A DNA stretch of 64,000 nucleotides from Aestuariibacter salexigens DSM 15300. Lineage in GTDB: Bacteria > Pseudomonadota > Gammaproteobacteria > Enterobacterales > Alteromonadaceae. Location of the stretch: the NCBI RefSeq assembly GCF_000429145.1, contig NZ_AUBH01000001.1, positions 186,001 to 250,000 of the forward strand, written 5' to 3'. The translations under genes and the position numbers were made by a program. Shown one piece after another: positions 49,022 through 59,290 of the stretch; position 1 is the first letter of the stretch; the number at the start of each line of letters is the position of its first letter. The notes under the pieces were generated by a model that saw only the letters and a program-made list of their open reading frames with translations, searched no databases and was not told where the DNA came from.

Positions 49022-49918
49022 ATGACCCGCCGTTTACCACCGCTTAACGCCCTAAAGGCCTTTGAAACTGCTGCCAGGCATCTCAGCTTCACCCGAGCTG
49101 CAGATGAACTTTTTGTGACGCAGGCTGCTGTGAGTCACCAGATAAAAGCATTAGAAGAATTCCTCGGCATGAAGTTGTTTCTACGCAAGAATAGAACGCT
49201 GCTGTTGACGGAAGAGGGGCAGACGTACTTTCTCGATCTCAAAGACATTTTCCAGAATCTTCAGGAGTCAACGGAAAGGCTGCTCGCCAAAGGCGCGAAA
49301 GGAACAATAACAGTAGCAATGCCACCGAGCTTTGCCAGTCAGTGGCTGGTACCAAGGATCCATCAGTTCAGTGCGTCAAACCCGGATATCGATGTGCGCA
49401 TCAAGGCCGTCGATTTTGACGATGGGTTTTTGAATGATGACATTGATGTGGCGGTCTATTTTGGTCGCGGACGTTGGAGTGGCCTGCACGCAGACCCGTT
49501 ACATAGGGAATATCTGACGCCGCTGTGTTCGCCGTTGTTATTTCAATCTGATAAACCGCTCGATTCGCTTGACGACCTGAAGCATCACGTTATTTTGCAC
49601 GACTCCAACCGAAATGCCTGGAAACGCTGGATCAAGCATTTTGATGTCAATGGTGTGAACGTGAATCAGGGACCCATTTTCAGCCATTCGATGTTGGTAT
49701 TGCAGGCTGCCGCACTGGGGCAGGGGATTGCGCTGGCCAGTACGCTTCTGGCCAAGCCGGAACTGGATTCAGGCCGGCTGATCCAGCCGTTCGAACATCG
49801 TCTGGAAAGTAAAGAGGCCTACTATTTAGTGTGCCAGCAGGCGCAGGCGGATATGGCCAAGATAGCGACCTTTAGAGAATGGATATTAAGTCAAGTAGAA
49901 GAAGAGCAGCATGTTTGA
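49022..49918 (+). CDS. gcvA: GcvA-like LysR regulator of glycine cleavage
   Basis: 298-aa LysR-type regulator, starting at ATG 49022 (MTRRLPPLNALKAFE), matching GcvA almost residue for residue through the helix-turn-helix (SFTRAADELFVTQAAVSHQIKALEEFLG region, about residues 18-45). In E. coli GcvA switches the gcvTHP operon with glycine and purines. The gcv genes are not in the window; the downstream genes DUF423 and rlmM follow gcvA in enterics too. An upstream TTG at 49010 is less likely. Confidence 0.92.
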   Translation: MTRRLPPLNALKAFETAARHLSFTRAADELFVTQAAVSHQIKALEEFLGMKLFLRKNRTLLLTEEGQTYFLDLKDIFQNLQESTERLLAKGAKGTITVAMPPSFASQWLVPRIHQFSASNPDIDVRIKAVDFDDGFLNDDIDVAVYFGRGRWSGLHADPLHREYLTPLCSPLLFQSDKPLDSLDDLKHHVILHDSNRNAWKRWIKHFDVNGVNVNQGPIFSHSMLVLQAAALGQGIALASTLLAKPELDSGRLIQPFEHRLESKEAYYLVCQQAQADMAKIATFREWILSQVEEEQHV

Positions 49919-50525
49919 TATCGACGCATCTACGCCAATTGCGCGCCTGTTGCTGGCCCATGGCGCCGGGGCCGATATGCACAGTGACTTTATGCAACAG
50001 ATGGCAAGCGAGTTAGCCCAACGAGGGATATCCGTACGTCTGTTTAACTTTCCTTATATGGTGAAACGCGAGCAGGACGGGAAAAAGCGGCCTCCGGACC
50101 GATTTCCTGTCTTGCAGGACAGTTTTAATCAGCAGATTGAACGCTGTGAGTCTGATGTCCCCTTATTCATCGGCGGTAAGTCCATGGGAGGAAGAGTGGC
50201 AACAACAATCTTGCAGCAAGCAGACACAGTCAGGGCATGCATCTGTTTGGGCTATCCATTTCATCCGCCTGGAAAACCTGAAAAGTTGCGTACAGAACAC
50301 CTTGTCGAGATGGCCAAGCCAGTGCTGATTGTTCAAGGTGAACGTGACACCTTCGGTAATCAACAGGAAATCGCAGATTACGTGCTTAGCGAAACGATAA
50401 AATACGCATTTTGTCGAGACGGAGACCACAGTTTGAAACCTCGTAAATCGAGTGGACTATCGCATGACGACAACATCACATTCGCGGCTGACCACATTGC
50501 TCAGTTTGTTCGGGAGCAGATATGA
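49911..50525 (+). CDS. alpha/beta-fold hydrolase (KANL3/Tex30-like)
   Basis: 204 aa. Nucleophile elbow GGKSMGGR (Ser at about residue 88), preceded by LLLAHGAGADMHSDFM (oxyanion region, about 13-28) and followed by an Asp in QGERDTFG and a His in GDHSL near the C terminus: a complete Ser-Asp-His triad. The natural substrate is unknown. It overlaps the gcvA end by eight bases and the next gene by four, so it is in the same operon; enteric gcvA-rlmM loci lack it. Confidence 0.82.
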   Translation: MFDIDASTPIARLLLAHGAGADMHSDFMQQMASELAQRGISVRLFNFPYMVKREQDGKKRPPDRFPVLQDSFNQQIERCESDVPLFIGGKSMGGRVATTILQQADTVRACICLGYPFHPPGKPEKLRTEHLVEMAKPVLIVQGERDTFGNQQEIADYVLSETIKYAFCRDGDHSLKPRKSSGLSHDDNITFAADHIAQFVREQI

Positions 50526-50890
50526 AATTGTTGACGATTTTCGCTGCCATAAGTGGCATGACTGCAGTCATACTTGGCGCCTTTGCCGCTCATGGGCTCA
50601 AAGGTAAGCTGTCGGAACCTTTGTTAAACGCGTTTCAAACCGGTGTTCAGTATCAGTTTTATCATACGCTGGCGTTGTTGTTCATCGTCCTGATTAGTCG
50701 CTTTGTTCCATCTACACTGCTGAGTTGGTCTGGTTATTTTTTTGCAGCTGGGATCCTGTTGTTCAGCGGTAGCCTATATTTATTGGCCCTCACCGGTATT
50801 AAATGGTTTGGACCTATTACTCCCCTTGGCGGGGTCTGCTTCATCGCGGGCTGGGCGATGATGCTCGTTGTTGCGATAAAGGAGCTGTAG
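50522..50890 (+). CDS. DUF423 membrane protein (YgdD family)
   Basis: 122-aa small inner-membrane protein with four hydrophobic segments and the family-typical GAFAAHGLKGKL (about residues 20-31) and TPLGGVCFIAGW. The function is unknown. It sits between gcvA and rlmM as ygdD does in E. coli. Its ATG overlaps the hydrolase stop (ATGA) and its stop overlaps the rlmM start (TAGTG). Confidence 0.9.
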   Translation: MKLLTIFAAISGMTAVILGAFAAHGLKGKLSEPLLNAFQTGVQYQFYHTLALLFIVLISRFVPSTLLSWSGYFFAAGILLFSGSLYLLALTGIKWFGPITPLGGVCFIAGWAMMLVVAIKEL

Positions 50891-51951
50891 TGGCGAGTAT
50901 CGTAGCCTATTGCCGGGCCGGATTTGAAGCAGATGCTGCTAGTGAGCTGGATGCAGCATGTGCCGGTCTTGAATTATTTGGTTATAGCCAGTTTGTGCCG
51001 GGTCAGGGCTATGTCGCGTTTGAATTGTATGATGCTCAGACACTGCAACACGCCAGCCAGAGTATTCGGCTGGATGCTCTTGTATTCGTCAGACAGTTAA
51101 TATTCTGTCCCTACCATTTTACGGCGCTGCCAAAACGAGACCGCATTGGCGCGCTTGAGCTAGATACATTTGTCCTGCCCAAAGCAGGCGTGTTGCGGGT
51201 AGAGCACCCGGAAAGCGACGACGGAAAAGAGCTCAGTACGTTTTGCAGGAAGTTCACTGTGCCGTTGCGACTGGCAATGCGTCAACACGATTTGCTGAGC
51301 AAAAAAGAAAACCCTGCGCTTGCTACCATTCATGTGTTTTTTACCGACGGAGAATCTGCGTTTGTAGGTTTTAGCCATCCGAATAATGCGTCTCCCTTTC
51401 CGCTGGGCATAATGCGTCTTAAGTTTCCTGCCGACGCGCCAAGTCGTTCTACCTTGAAGTTGGACGAGGCCATTCAGAGCCTGCTTAGTGAAAAAGAACG
51501 TCAGCGCTGGTTCAAAGCCGGCAATAGCGCAGTGGATTTGGGCGCCTGTCCCGGTGGTTGGACGTATCAGTTGGTGCGTCGAAATATGCGCGTCGAGGCT
51601 GTCGATAACGGTGCCATGGACGACGCACTGATGGAGACTGGCCTGGTGTCGTATTACGCCGAAGATGGCTTCAAATATCGGCCGCAAAAAGGCAGAGTTG
51701 ATGTGCTGGTGTGCGATATGATTGAGCGCCCAGACCGGGTGGCGAAACTGATGTCCCAGTGGGTCATTGAACAATGGTGTAATGTCGCCGTATTCAACCT
51801 GAAACTACCCATGAAAAAGCGCGCTGCAGCGATTGACGAGATAAAAACTCAGATAGTACAGCAGTTCAGTGATGCCGGGCGCACAGCAACGCTTCGAATC
51901 AAGCATCTTTACCATGACCGTGACGAAGTGACAGCGGTACTGTTTAGTTAA
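50890..51951 (+). CDS. rlmM: 23S rRNA 2'-O-ribose C2498 methyltransferase
   Basis: SAM-dependent 2'-O-methyltransferase of 23S rRNA C2498. 353 aa from GTG 50890, which shares its G with the upstream stop; longer in-frame starts fall inside the DUF423 gene. An N-terminal THUMP-like RNA-binding region is followed by a Rossmann domain with [13 protein letters not shown] (about 217-229), the catalytic Lys/Asp set near [10 protein letters not shown], and FNLKLPMKK. Confidence 0.94.
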   Translation: MASIVAYCRAGFEADAASELDAACAGLELFGYSQFVPGQGYVAFELYDAQTLQHASQSIRLDALVFVRQLIFCPYHFTALPKRDRIGALELDTFVLPKAGVLRVEHPESDDGKELSTFCRKFTVPLRLAMRQHDLLSKKENPALATIHVFFTDGESAFVGFSHPNNASPFPLGIMRLKFPADAPSRSTLKLDEAIQSLLSEKERQRWFKAGNSAVDLGACPGGWTYQLVRRNMRVEAVDNGAMDDALMETGLVSYYAEDGFKYRPQKGRVDVLVCDMIERPDRVAKLMSQWVIEQWCNVAVFNLKLPMKKRAAAIDEIKTQIVQQFSDAGRTATLRIKHLYHDRDEVTAVLFS

Positions 51952-52017
51952 GCGCGTCATATAACACACAATATTTCCATTGCTATAAAAGAAAGCTCCG
52001 AAAAGGGTATAAATTCA

Positions 52018-52041
52018 GCGGGGAAATCTATATAATCCCGC
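52018..52041 (+). promoter_or_regulatory. probable -10 region of the EF-G2 gene
   Basis: Perfect TATAAT at 52031-52036 followed by a G+C-rich CCCGCC discriminator, as in growth-rate-controlled promoters. GCGGG (52018-52022) and CCCGC (52037-52041) flank it as an inverted repeat. The -35 is poor, suggesting an activator or an extended element. Confidence 0.5.
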
Positions 52042-52073
52042 CGATTTTTTTCTATGAACCAAAAAGTGGACCA

Positions 52074-54161
52074 ATGGCAGACTTATCTCACTACAGAAAC
52101 ATAGGTATTTTCGCCCACGTTGACGCGGGTAAAACTACCACCACAGAACGAATCCTGAAGCTTACCGGTAAGATTCACAAGACCGGTGAAGTACACGATG
52201 GTGAATCAACCACTGACTTCATGGAGCAGGAAGCCGAGCGTGGTATCACAATCCAGTCTGCAGCGACGACCTGTTTCTGGAAAGATCACCGCATGAACAT
52301 CATCGATACTCCTGGACACGTTGACTTCACCGTTGAAGTATATCGTTCACTGAAAGTATTGGACGGCGGTATCGGCGTATTCTGTGGCTCAGGCGGTGTT
52401 GAGCCTCAGTCTGAGACAAACTGGCGCTATGCTAACGAATCCGAAGTATCACGTATTATCTTCGTAAACAAACTCGACCGTATGGGCGCTGACTTCTACC
52501 GTGTCGTAGGGCAGGTTAAAAAAGTACTGGGCGCGAACCCGTTGGTGATGACGCTGCCAATCGGTATTGAAGATGACTTCAAAGGCGTTGTCGACGTACT
52601 TGAAAAGAAAGCGTACATCTGGGATGACTCAGGTTTACCAGAAAACTACGAAGTCACTGACGTGCCTGCTGACATGGTAGACAAGGTTAATGAATACCAC
52701 GAGATGCTGGTTGAAACTGCTGTCGAGCAGGATGACGACCTGATGATGGCTTACATGGACGGTGAAGAACCTTCTATTGAAGACCTGAAGCGCTGCATCC
52801 GCGAAGGTACGCGTAAGCTGGACTTCTTCCCAACATTCTGCGGCTCTGCGTTCAAAAACAAGGGCGTACAGAACGTACTGGACGCGGTTGTTGATTACTT
52901 GCCAAGCCCAACAGAAGTTGATCCGCAGGATCTGACTGATCCTGAAACGGGTGAGCCTACCGGTGATAAAGCGATTGTATCTGCTGATGAGCCTCTGCGC
53001 GCACTGGCGTTCAAAATCATGGACGACCGTTTCGGTGCCTTGACCTTCGTTCGTATTTACTCTGGTAAGCTGAAGAAGGGTGACACCATTCTTAACAGCG
53101 CCACGGGCAAGACTGAGCGTATTGGCCGTATGGTGGAAATGCACGCGAATGACCGTACTGAATTAAGCAGTGCGCAAGCCGGCGACATTATCGCTATCGT
53201 CGGTATGAAGAACGTTCAGACCGGTCACACGCTTTGTGATCCAAACCATGAATGTACACTTGAGCCTATGATCTTCCCAGATCCGGTAATCTCTATCGCT
53301 GTTGAGCCTAAAGACAAAGGGTCAACGGAGAAGATGGGTATTGCTATCGGTAAAATGGTTGCTGAGGATCCTTCTTTCCAGGTTGAGACTGACGAAGATT
53401 CTGGTGAAACCATCTTAAAGGGAATGGGTGAGCTTCACCTTGACATCAAAGTCGACATCCTTAAGCGTACGTATGGCGTTGAGCTGAACGTAGGTAAGCC
53501 TCAGGTTGCCTACCGCGAAACTATCACCATGCCAGTTGAAGACAGCTACACGCACAAGAAGCAGTCGGGTGGTTCGGGTCAGTTCGGTAAGATCGATTAT
53601 CGCATCAAGCCAGGTGAAGTTAACTCTGGCTTCAAGTTCGAATCTACCGTCGTAGGTGGTAACGTTCCTAAGGAATTCTTCCCTGCGATTGAGAAAGGCT
53701 TTAAGTCAATGATGCAGGAAGGCCCGCTGGCTGGCTTCCCAATGCTGGACGTTGAAATCGAACTGTTCGACGGTTCTTACCACGCGGTTGACTCGTCAGC
53801 GATTGCGTTTGAAATCGCGGCCAAAGGCGCATACCGTCAGTCAATGCCAAAGGCCGGACCTCAGCTACTTGAGCCAATCATGAAAGTTGACGTGTTCACT
53901 CCAGAAGATCACGTTGGTGATGTTATCGGTGACCTGAACCGTCGTCGCGGCATGATCAAGGATCAGGAAGCCGGTGCGACTGGCGTACGCATCAAAGCTG
54001 ATGTACCTCTGGCTGAAATGTTCGGTTATATCGGCCACCTGCGTACCATGACATCTGGTCGTGGTCAGTTCTCAATGGAATTCTCTCACTACGCAGCGTG
54101 TCCTCAGAACGTTGCTGAGCAGGTCATTGAAGAGACTAAAGCGAAGCGCGCTGAAAAATAA
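52074..54161 (+). CDS. fusA2: elongation factor G 2
   Basis: Translational GTPase, 695 aa, all five EF-G domains. G1 AHVDAGKT at 14-21, switch II DTPGHVD near 84, and NKLDRMG. It is a stand-alone copy, not in an rpsL-rpsG-fusA-tufA operon. The G-domain wording ([34 protein letters not shown], seen here as [15 protein letters not shown]) is that of the second EF-G of marine gammaproteobacteria rather than the canonical one. Whether it acts in elongation or in ribosome recycling cannot be told here. A strong terminator follows. Confidence 0.92.
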   Translation: MADLSHYRNIGIFAHVDAGKTTTTERILKLTGKIHKTGEVHDGESTTDFMEQEAERGITIQSAATTCFWKDHRMNIIDTPGHVDFTVEVYRSLKVLDGGIGVFCGSGGVEPQSETNWRYANESEVSRIIFVNKLDRMGADFYRVVGQVKKVLGANPLVMTLPIGIEDDFKGVVDVLEKKAYIWDDSGLPENYEVTDVPADMVDKVNEYHEMLVETAVEQDDDLMMAYMDGEEPSIEDLKRCIREGTRKLDFFPTFCGSAFKNKGVQNVLDAVVDYLPSPTEVDPQDLTDPETGEPTGDKAIVSADEPLRALAFKIMDDRFGALTFVRIYSGKLKKGDTILNSATGKTERIGRMVEMHANDRTELSSAQAGDIIAIVGMKNVQTGHTLCDPNHECTLEPMIFPDPVISIAVEPKDKGSTEKMGIAIGKMVAEDPSFQVETDEDSGETILKGMGELHLDIKVDILKRTYGVELNVGKPQVAYRETITMPVEDSYTHKKQSGGSGQFGKIDYRIKPGEVNSGFKFESTVVGGNVPKEFFPAIEKGFKSMMQEGPLAGFPMLDVEIELFDGSYHAVDSSAIAFEIAAKGAYRQSMPKAGPQLLEPIMKVDVFTPEDHVGDVIGDLNRRRGMIKDQEAGATGVRIKADVPLAEMFGYIGHLRTMTSGRGQFSMEFSHYAACPQNVAEQVIEETKAKRAEK

Positions 54162-54180
54162 GCTCGTATTCGATTGAAAA

Positions 54181-54208
54181 AAACCGCGGCATTGTCCGCG
54201 GTTTTTTT
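54181..54208 (+). terminator. terminator after EF-G2
   Basis: AAACCGCGG-cattgt-CCGCGGTTTTTTT: a 6-bp all-GC core extended by A-T pairs, with a long T-run. Confidence 0.9.
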
Positions 54209-54310
54209 ATGCCTGGCTCTGAGATGGATTGTTCTGCACATCATTGCTTGGTAGTCTCATTGCGGTTTTTCAACGTAGTAATCTTGACTATCGCAATGGG
54301 TAACTCTGGT

Positions 54311-55921
54311 ATGAAGCATTTCCTGACTATCCTGTCACTGTGTTTATTAACGGCCTGTGGAGGCGGCTCGTCATCCTCTCCGCGTGAGCCTGTGACCAAT
54401 CCTCCACCGCCGCCGCCACCCAGCAATGAATGGCAGGTAGGCGTATTTCCTGACGCCGATCAGTTTGCTGCGCAGTGTGTTTCACCGAGAAACGGAGTGG
54501 ATATCAACGGGAATCCCTGGCCTGATGTAGCGGGCAGCGAGACCGATGAAAAGATGTGGCTGCGTTCATGGAGTCATGATACCTATTTATGGTATGACGA
54601 AATTGATGACGTCGATCCGGCTGGATTTGCCAGCCCACAGGCATACTTCGATGTACTCAAAACGACCCAAACCACAGCATCCGGCGTGCCAAAGGATAAC
54701 TTCCATTTTTATCAGCCAACCGACGAATACCAGTCCTTTTCGCAATCTGGAGCTGAAACCGGATATGGCGCAGAGTGGGCGTTTTTGCGTGCCTCACCGC
54801 CGCGTGACCTGAGGGTCAGCACAGTGCAACCGGGATCATCAGCGGCACTTGCCGGTGTACAGCGAGGTGACAGGCTAATTGATATTGACGGAGTGGATGT
54901 GATTAACGGTAGCAATGTTGATTTTTTGAACGACGCTATTTTCCCATCTGACGCAGGACAGCGTTACCAATTTACGTTTCAGCGTGTGGACGGCTCTGAG
55001 CTGGTGGCTGAGCTGACGTCACAGACAGTGGTAAAGTCATTTGTTAACAACGTTCAGGTGTTAGACACGCAGGTGGGCAGAGTGGGTTACCTTCGCTTTG
55101 ACGGATTTCAACGTCCTGCACAGGGGCCTCTTATTTCGGCATTCCAGTCTTTTGTCGACCAGAATGTTACCAGCCTTGTCCTCGACTTGCGCTATAACGG
55201 TGGTGGCGTGCTGGCCATGTCTTCACAACTGGGATATATGATTGCCGGACCGTCACAAACTGCCGGCCGCACCTTTGAGCTATTGAAGTTCAATGACAAG
55301 TATCCAAATACTGACCCTGTCACGGGCCGCTCCATTTCGCCAACGCCGTTCTACAGTCAGGAAATCGACTGGCAGCGCGGCGTGCTGACCGACCAACAGT
55401 TGCCCAGTCTGGGTCTAACCCAAGTGACGGTGATCGTGACGGAGGACAGCTGTTCTGCCAGTGAGGCCTTAATCAATGCGCTTCGAGGCATCGATGTCGA
55501 GGTGATACAGATAGGGGGGCGCACGTGCGGCAAACCCTATGGTTTCTATCCAACAGACAACTGTGGTACGACCTATTTCACCATCCAATTTCAAGGCGTG
55601 AATGACAAAGGATTTGGAGCCTATGCGGACGGTTTTAAACCTGTTTCTGCGCCGCAGTTTAACGACGAATTGCCAGGTTGTGTGGTGGAGGATGACTTCT
55701 CATCAGCGCTGGGCAGTGTTGAAGAAGGGATGCTGGAAACGGCACTGCACCGACTGACAACTGGTAGCTGCCCAACTCAGAGTGTTGAGCTTATCCAGGC
55801 CAAGCCTGACAGCAAGCGTCGCCCGTCGCCACTCGATGTTATGGACCCTCGCTATCGTTCAATGTTACTTGAAAACAAACTCTATACACCGTTGGATATT
55901 AACCATGGAGTAATGCAGTGA
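54311..55921 (+). CDS. S41-family (C-terminal-processing-like) protease lipoprotein
   Basis: 536 aa from ATG 54311, which places a lipobox ending LLTAC at Cys16; earlier in-frame starts would bury the signal peptide. A Ser/Pro linker with seven consecutive prolines follows. A PDZ domain at about 166-236 (ALAGVQRGDRLIDIDGVDV) leads into the S41 domain at about 255-450. Candidate catalytic Ser is in SCSASEAL (about 380-385) and Lys at about 408 in GRTCGKPYG. Four or more cysteines in the protease part could form disulfides. Likely an outer-membrane-tethered periplasmic protease; the target is unknown. Coupled to the next lipoprotein gene. Confidence 0.87.
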   Translation: MKHFLTILSLCLLTACGGGSSSSPREPVTNPPPPPPPSNEWQVGVFPDADQFAAQCVSPRNGVDINGNPWPDVAGSETDEKMWLRSWSHDTYLWYDEIDDVDPAGFASPQAYFDVLKTTQTTASGVPKDNFHFYQPTDEYQSFSQSGAETGYGAEWAFLRASPPRDLRVSTVQPGSSAALAGVQRGDRLIDIDGVDVINGSNVDFLNDAIFPSDAGQRYQFTFQRVDGSELVAELTSQTVVKSFVNNVQVLDTQVGRVGYLRFDGFQRPAQGPLISAFQSFVDQNVTSLVLDLRYNGGGVLAMSSQLGYMIAGPSQTAGRTFELLKFNDKYPNTDPVTGRSISPTPFYSQEIDWQRGVLTDQQLPSLGLTQVTVIVTEDSCSASEALINALRGIDVEVIQIGGRTCGKPYGFYPTDNCGTTYFTIQFQGVNDKGFGAYADGFKPVSAPQFNDELPGCVVEDDFSSALGSVEEGMLETALHRLTTGSCPTQSVELIQAKPDSKRRPSPLDVMDPRYRSMLLENKLYTPLDINHGVMQ

Positions 55922-56289
55922 GACGTTCAGTGCTGTGTCTTGCAACCGTAATTGTTCTGGGTGGGTGTCAGATGACGCTTGGCGATACTGCGGTTGCGGC
56001 CTATGTACCGCAAGCCAATGCCGAGAATATTCAGTTACTCGAACAGGGGGTGTCTGAAATGTTGCAAGGGTATCCAGTCACGCTGGCGAACAGTGCTTTT
56101 GCCACTGACAATACGTTGTTGATTGAAAGAGACCCCGCACGCGATGAACGAGGCGGCCTGCTGGAAGGGGCGCGACGTGACGATGCGCTAGCGTTTACGT
56201 TGTGGCTGGATGACGGTATTTGCTGGCTCAAACGCAATGATACGGGGCAAAGCCTTGCGCTAACTGAACTGAATTGTCAGGCCCTATGA
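55918..56289 (+). CDS. small lipoprotein coupled to the S41 protease (123 aa)
   Basis: GTG 55918 overlaps the protease stop (GTGA), so both are translated together. Signal sequence with lipobox LGGC (Cys17). The mature domain has a YVPQANAENIQLLEQGVSEML helix region, written here as NAENIQLLEQGVSEML, and ends with WLDDGICWLKRN plus a second Cys near the C terminus, allowing one disulfide. No family recognised. An accessory or inhibitor of the protease is an inference from the coupling only. It converges with the transglutaminase gene, overlapping by six bases. Confidence 0.72.
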   Translation: MRRSVLCLATVIVLGGCQMTLGDTAVAAYVPQANAENIQLLEQGVSEMLQGYPVTLANSAFATDNTLLIERDPARDERGGLLEGARRDDALAFTLWLDDGICWLKRNDTGQSLALTELNCQAL

Positions 56290-58299
56290 AGCCTGCTGTT
56301 TAAGCTGGCGACGCAGGTCGGACAGGAGCGTCTTTGCGTCCCGTTCATGCACCGCAGACGAGCCGTTTCGGTACTGCGTGTTGATATAAAGCCTTGTCAG
56401 TCTGGCAAAGGTTGCAGCGACACCTGCGGAGCAGAGGCGAGAGACTTCCTTGCTGAACGTCTCTGGCGGAATGTGAGCAGTGCGCTCGATGCCATGTTTT
56501 GATAGCAGCATCAGTGCGGTCTCATACGCCTTGACTTCACGAGGGCGTGTATCGCGTTGCCAACGCGGCAAAAAGAACAGCGCCAGCAACGCCATAATGC
56601 CCAGCAGTGTGCCAACGCTTAGCCACATCAAGCGCTGCACTGACAGTTCACCTAGTAGTTCGCGCAGCATATCGCGCTGTGATTGCTGGTCGAAACCCAG
56701 AAACCAGCGACTCCACGCGTAGTCTATATCTGCTAACAATAAACGCAATTGATTGAACAGTGGGAAAGCGCTCAGCCTTGCCAGTGACAGGGGCTCACCA
56801 ACCAGTTCGGAATCTTCTTCAGACAGCACGTTCTGCAGACCAAACATGACTCTATTGGGCGCAACTAATGCGGTAGGATCATAACGTACCCAGCCGCGCT
56901 GCTCCGTCCAGGCTTCTATCCAGGCATGGGCGTCGTATTGATACACACTGATATAGCCGTCGTTGTCTACTTCACCGCCCTGGTAGCCGGCGACCATGCG
57001 CGCTGGAATGCCCCCTAGTCGCAACGCATAGGCCATAGCACTGGCATAATGGGCACAAAAACCGGCTTGTTTGTCAAAAAGAAACTGATCGACCGGGTTT
57101 TCCTGCATGGTTTCCGGTTGCAGCGTATAGCGGAAGTCCTGCTCGACGAAAAAACGTTGTACGGCGCGAATAAACTCAGCATCAACAGGGAACTGCTGGC
57201 GCAATTCACTAATCCATTCCCGTGTTCTTGGGTTGCCCTTGTCGGGCCGCTGCAGATTAAGCCGTCGCTCCAGAGAAAATAACGTATCATCCAGAGCGGT
57301 CTCCGGAAAGGAGCGCACGTTATAAACAAAGGTGCTGTGCAGTATATCGCGACTGAACAGCTGATAGCTGTGGTCTTGCCAGATTTGGCGATTGGAGCGC
57401 GAGCCGTCGGGTATTGCGACGTCCAATGCAAACAGGTAGCGCTGGCTGGTGGGCTCGGCAATGACCTGATAGCGATATGACCGTCCGCTCACATCCGGTG
57501 TAAACTCGGCATTGGCGTTCAGATATTGACGCCTTGCGGCGACCCGGGTTGGGTGTGTTTGCCAGGTTTTGCCGTCAAAATGCTCCATCACGACCGCTCG
57601 CCAGTAGCGCTCCTGGGGTTGCGGCAGCGCACCTTCAAAGGTGGCTCGGAAGGCCAGCTTTGCCGAGCGGCTCAACTCGGCAATGTCGCCCGGCGTGACG
57701 GTATCAGACAGGCCGGTTTCCGTGCCTCGCTGCGATGGCATCTGCCACAGCGGTCCAAGCTTGGGCAGCACCAAAAATAGCACGACGGCGATAGGGGCAG
57801 CCTGCAGTATCATGATTGCAGTCTTTTTGCTAAGCGTTCGCCACTGTAATCCCGGCGCAAAATAGACCGCCAGACTGAGTAGCAACAGCAAACAAATCGC
57901 CGTATAAAACAGGCTGTAAGCAATCGACTGTTCAAAGATGAATCCACAGGCAGTGAGAAAGACCTGGGTGGCCACCAGTTGCAAAAAGTCGCGCTGATTT
58001 CTCAGCAGCATTAGCTTTAGTGCACTGGCCATCACCAGCAAATTGACCATGGACAGTAAAAGGCCTAGCTGAAAGCTGAACCAGGCCAGTGCCAGCCCAG
58101 ATAACAGTGCGAGTAAATTGAGCGTGCGTACTTTGGGCAGGCTCTTATGCCACTCAAAATACAAGGTAAGGCGCATAACAAACGCACACAGCACCAGGAT
58201 CAAAATCCAGCTCAGTATTTCCGTGAACATACTGACGCTAAGTGCGATGAAACAGCCGCTCAACAGCAAAATACTGCTATTCCTCGCTGCTTTAAGCAT
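56284..58299 (-). CDS. membrane transglutaminase-like protein (DUF3488/TgpA type)
   Basis: 671 aa from ATG 58299, which overlaps the end of the upstream DUF58 gene. N-terminal DUF3488 with about six membrane segments (residues 5-185), a periplasmic transglutaminase-core domain with a full triad Cys415 (AGFCAHYAS), His458 (DAHAWIEAW) and Asp474 (RYDPTA), another membrane segment near 580, and a cytosolic C-terminal tail. The layout is that of TgpA, an essential protein of unknown exact role in Pseudomonas. Third gene of moxR-DUF58-tgpA. Confidence 0.9.
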   Translation of the reverse strand: MLKAARNSSILLLSGCFIALSVSMFTEILSWILILVLCAFVMRLTLYFEWHKSLPKVRTLNLLALLSGLALAWFSFQLGLLLSMVNLLVMASALKLMLLRNQRDFLQLVATQVFLTACGFIFEQSIAYSLFYTAICLLLLLSLAVYFAPGLQWRTLSKKTAIMILQAAPIAVVLFLVLPKLGPLWQMPSQRGTETGLSDTVTPGDIAELSRSAKLAFRATFEGALPQPQERYWRAVVMEHFDGKTWQTHPTRVAARRQYLNANAEFTPDVSGRSYRYQVIAEPTSQRYLFALDVAIPDGSRSNRQIWQDHSYQLFSRDILHSTFVYNVRSFPETALDDTLFSLERRLNLQRPDKGNPRTREWISELRQQFPVDAEFIRAVQRFFVEQDFRYTLQPETMQENPVDQFLFDKQAGFCAHYASAMAYALRLGGIPARMVAGYQGGEVDNDGYISVYQYDAHAWIEAWTEQRGWVRYDPTALVAPNRVMFGLQNVLSEEDSELVGEPLSLARLSAFPLFNQLRLLLADIDYAWSRWFLGFDQQSQRDMLRELLGELSVQRLMWLSVGTLLGIMALLALFFLPRWQRDTRPREVKAYETALMLLSKHGIERTAHIPPETFSKEVSRLCSAGVAATFARLTRLYINTQYRNGSSAVHERDAKTLLSDLRRQLKQQAS

Positions 58300-59284
58300 G
58301 TTTACCCCAGGTAAATGTTGCCAGTGCTGCCAGACAGGCTTCCTGATGATGGACGCCACTGTCAGGAGCAATCTGTACGCTACCCAAATCGAGCCCAAAG
58401 GTAACCTGTTGCTGGCTCAACTGATTCACCATAAAGCACAGCTGTCCCAGTTTGTGTTCGACATTATCGGCAGAGCAGGGCAGCAGACGTAACCACCCGC
58501 TGCTCGATTGGGAACTGCTGAACTGTTTACTGACCATGCCCTGACCCTTGGCGACCTGCTTCCAGGCTACATGATAGAGGGGATCGCCCAGCTGGTAGGA
58601 TTTTAAACCGTCAAAATCGTCGTGGCCGCGGGTTATTGCGTGAGATTCGCTTTCGTTGTTATCTTCAGATAAATAGTCAAGTGCCATTTCACAGGGCACA
58701 GGTTTGGGGTATACCAGTGTGCTATGGTCAAACAGCAGGTGTGTCCAGCAACGATATAAGCCCAATGGATAGTAGCTGGAAACGGTTAATCGTGGCATGG
58801 AGTATTGGCCACGTCTTCGGGTCGGTAGCGTTATCCATATTGGGTTTTGAGTACTATCCACATCCACCTCAATGCTGTCCTTTTGTAGCCAGAACCTGAA
58901 CTGCAGTTTGCCGTGGGCAGTGTTTTCCTCGCCTGAGTGTTGGCTAATCCAGATGGCAAAACGAATGTCGTCGCCGGCATAAACATGCTGGGTATTACCA
59001 AGACTGATTTTCAGGCGTGCAAAGTTCAGGTAGCTGGTGAACAGGTTGATGAGAAATAACGCCACCAGAAAAAAGCACAGGGCCAGCATTAGGTTGTTCT
59101 GATAATTTGTCCCGAGTAAAAAAAGACACAGGCATAGCAGTAAGAACAGGCCGCCAAAGACTGAAGGAAAAATAAAGATGCTGCGTAAATCCAGCGCAAA
59201 ACTTCGGGCCATAGGAATACGCCTGTCCAGCCATATGGCCATCCTTTCATGCCAAAGGCGTTGCCCTTTTTTTGAAAGCAGCAT
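58292..59284 (-). CDS. DUF58-domain membrane protein
   Basis: 330 aa. Two hydrophobic segments near the N terminus (about residues 33-52 and 58-78) anchor it, and the rest carries the DUF58 signature around DPLYHVAWKQVAKGQGM (about 232-248). DUF58 proteins accompany MoxR ATPases and often have VWA-like features; they are thought to act with the ATPase in maturing periplasmic or membrane complexes. It starts 6 bases after the moxR stop. Confidence 0.88.
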   Translation of the reverse strand: MLLSKKGQRLWHERMAIWLDRRIPMARSFALDLRSIFIFPSVFGGLFLLLCLCLFLLGTNYQNNLMLALCFFLVALFLINLFTSYLNFARLKISLGNTQHVYAGDDIRFAIWISQHSGEENTAHGKLQFRFWLQKDSIEVDVDSTQNPIWITLPTRRRGQYSMPRLTVSSYYPLGLYRCWTHLLFDHSTLVYPKPVPCEMALDYLSEDNNESESHAITRGHDDFDGLKSYQLGDPLYHVAWKQVAKGQGMVSKQFSSSQSSSGWLRLLPCSADNVEHKLGQLCFMVNQLSQQQVTFGLDLGSVQIAPDSGVHHQEACLAALATFTWGKHA

Positions 59285-59290
59285 GTCCTA

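Noticed and set aside
50803-50889. N-terminal extension of RlmM
   Set aside because: It lies inside the DUF423 gene in another frame; GTG 50890 gives the expected start.
51160-51774. 204-codon antisense frame inside rlmM
   Set aside because: It covers the catalytic part of rlmM on the other strand and has no family-like sequence; treated as a shadow frame.
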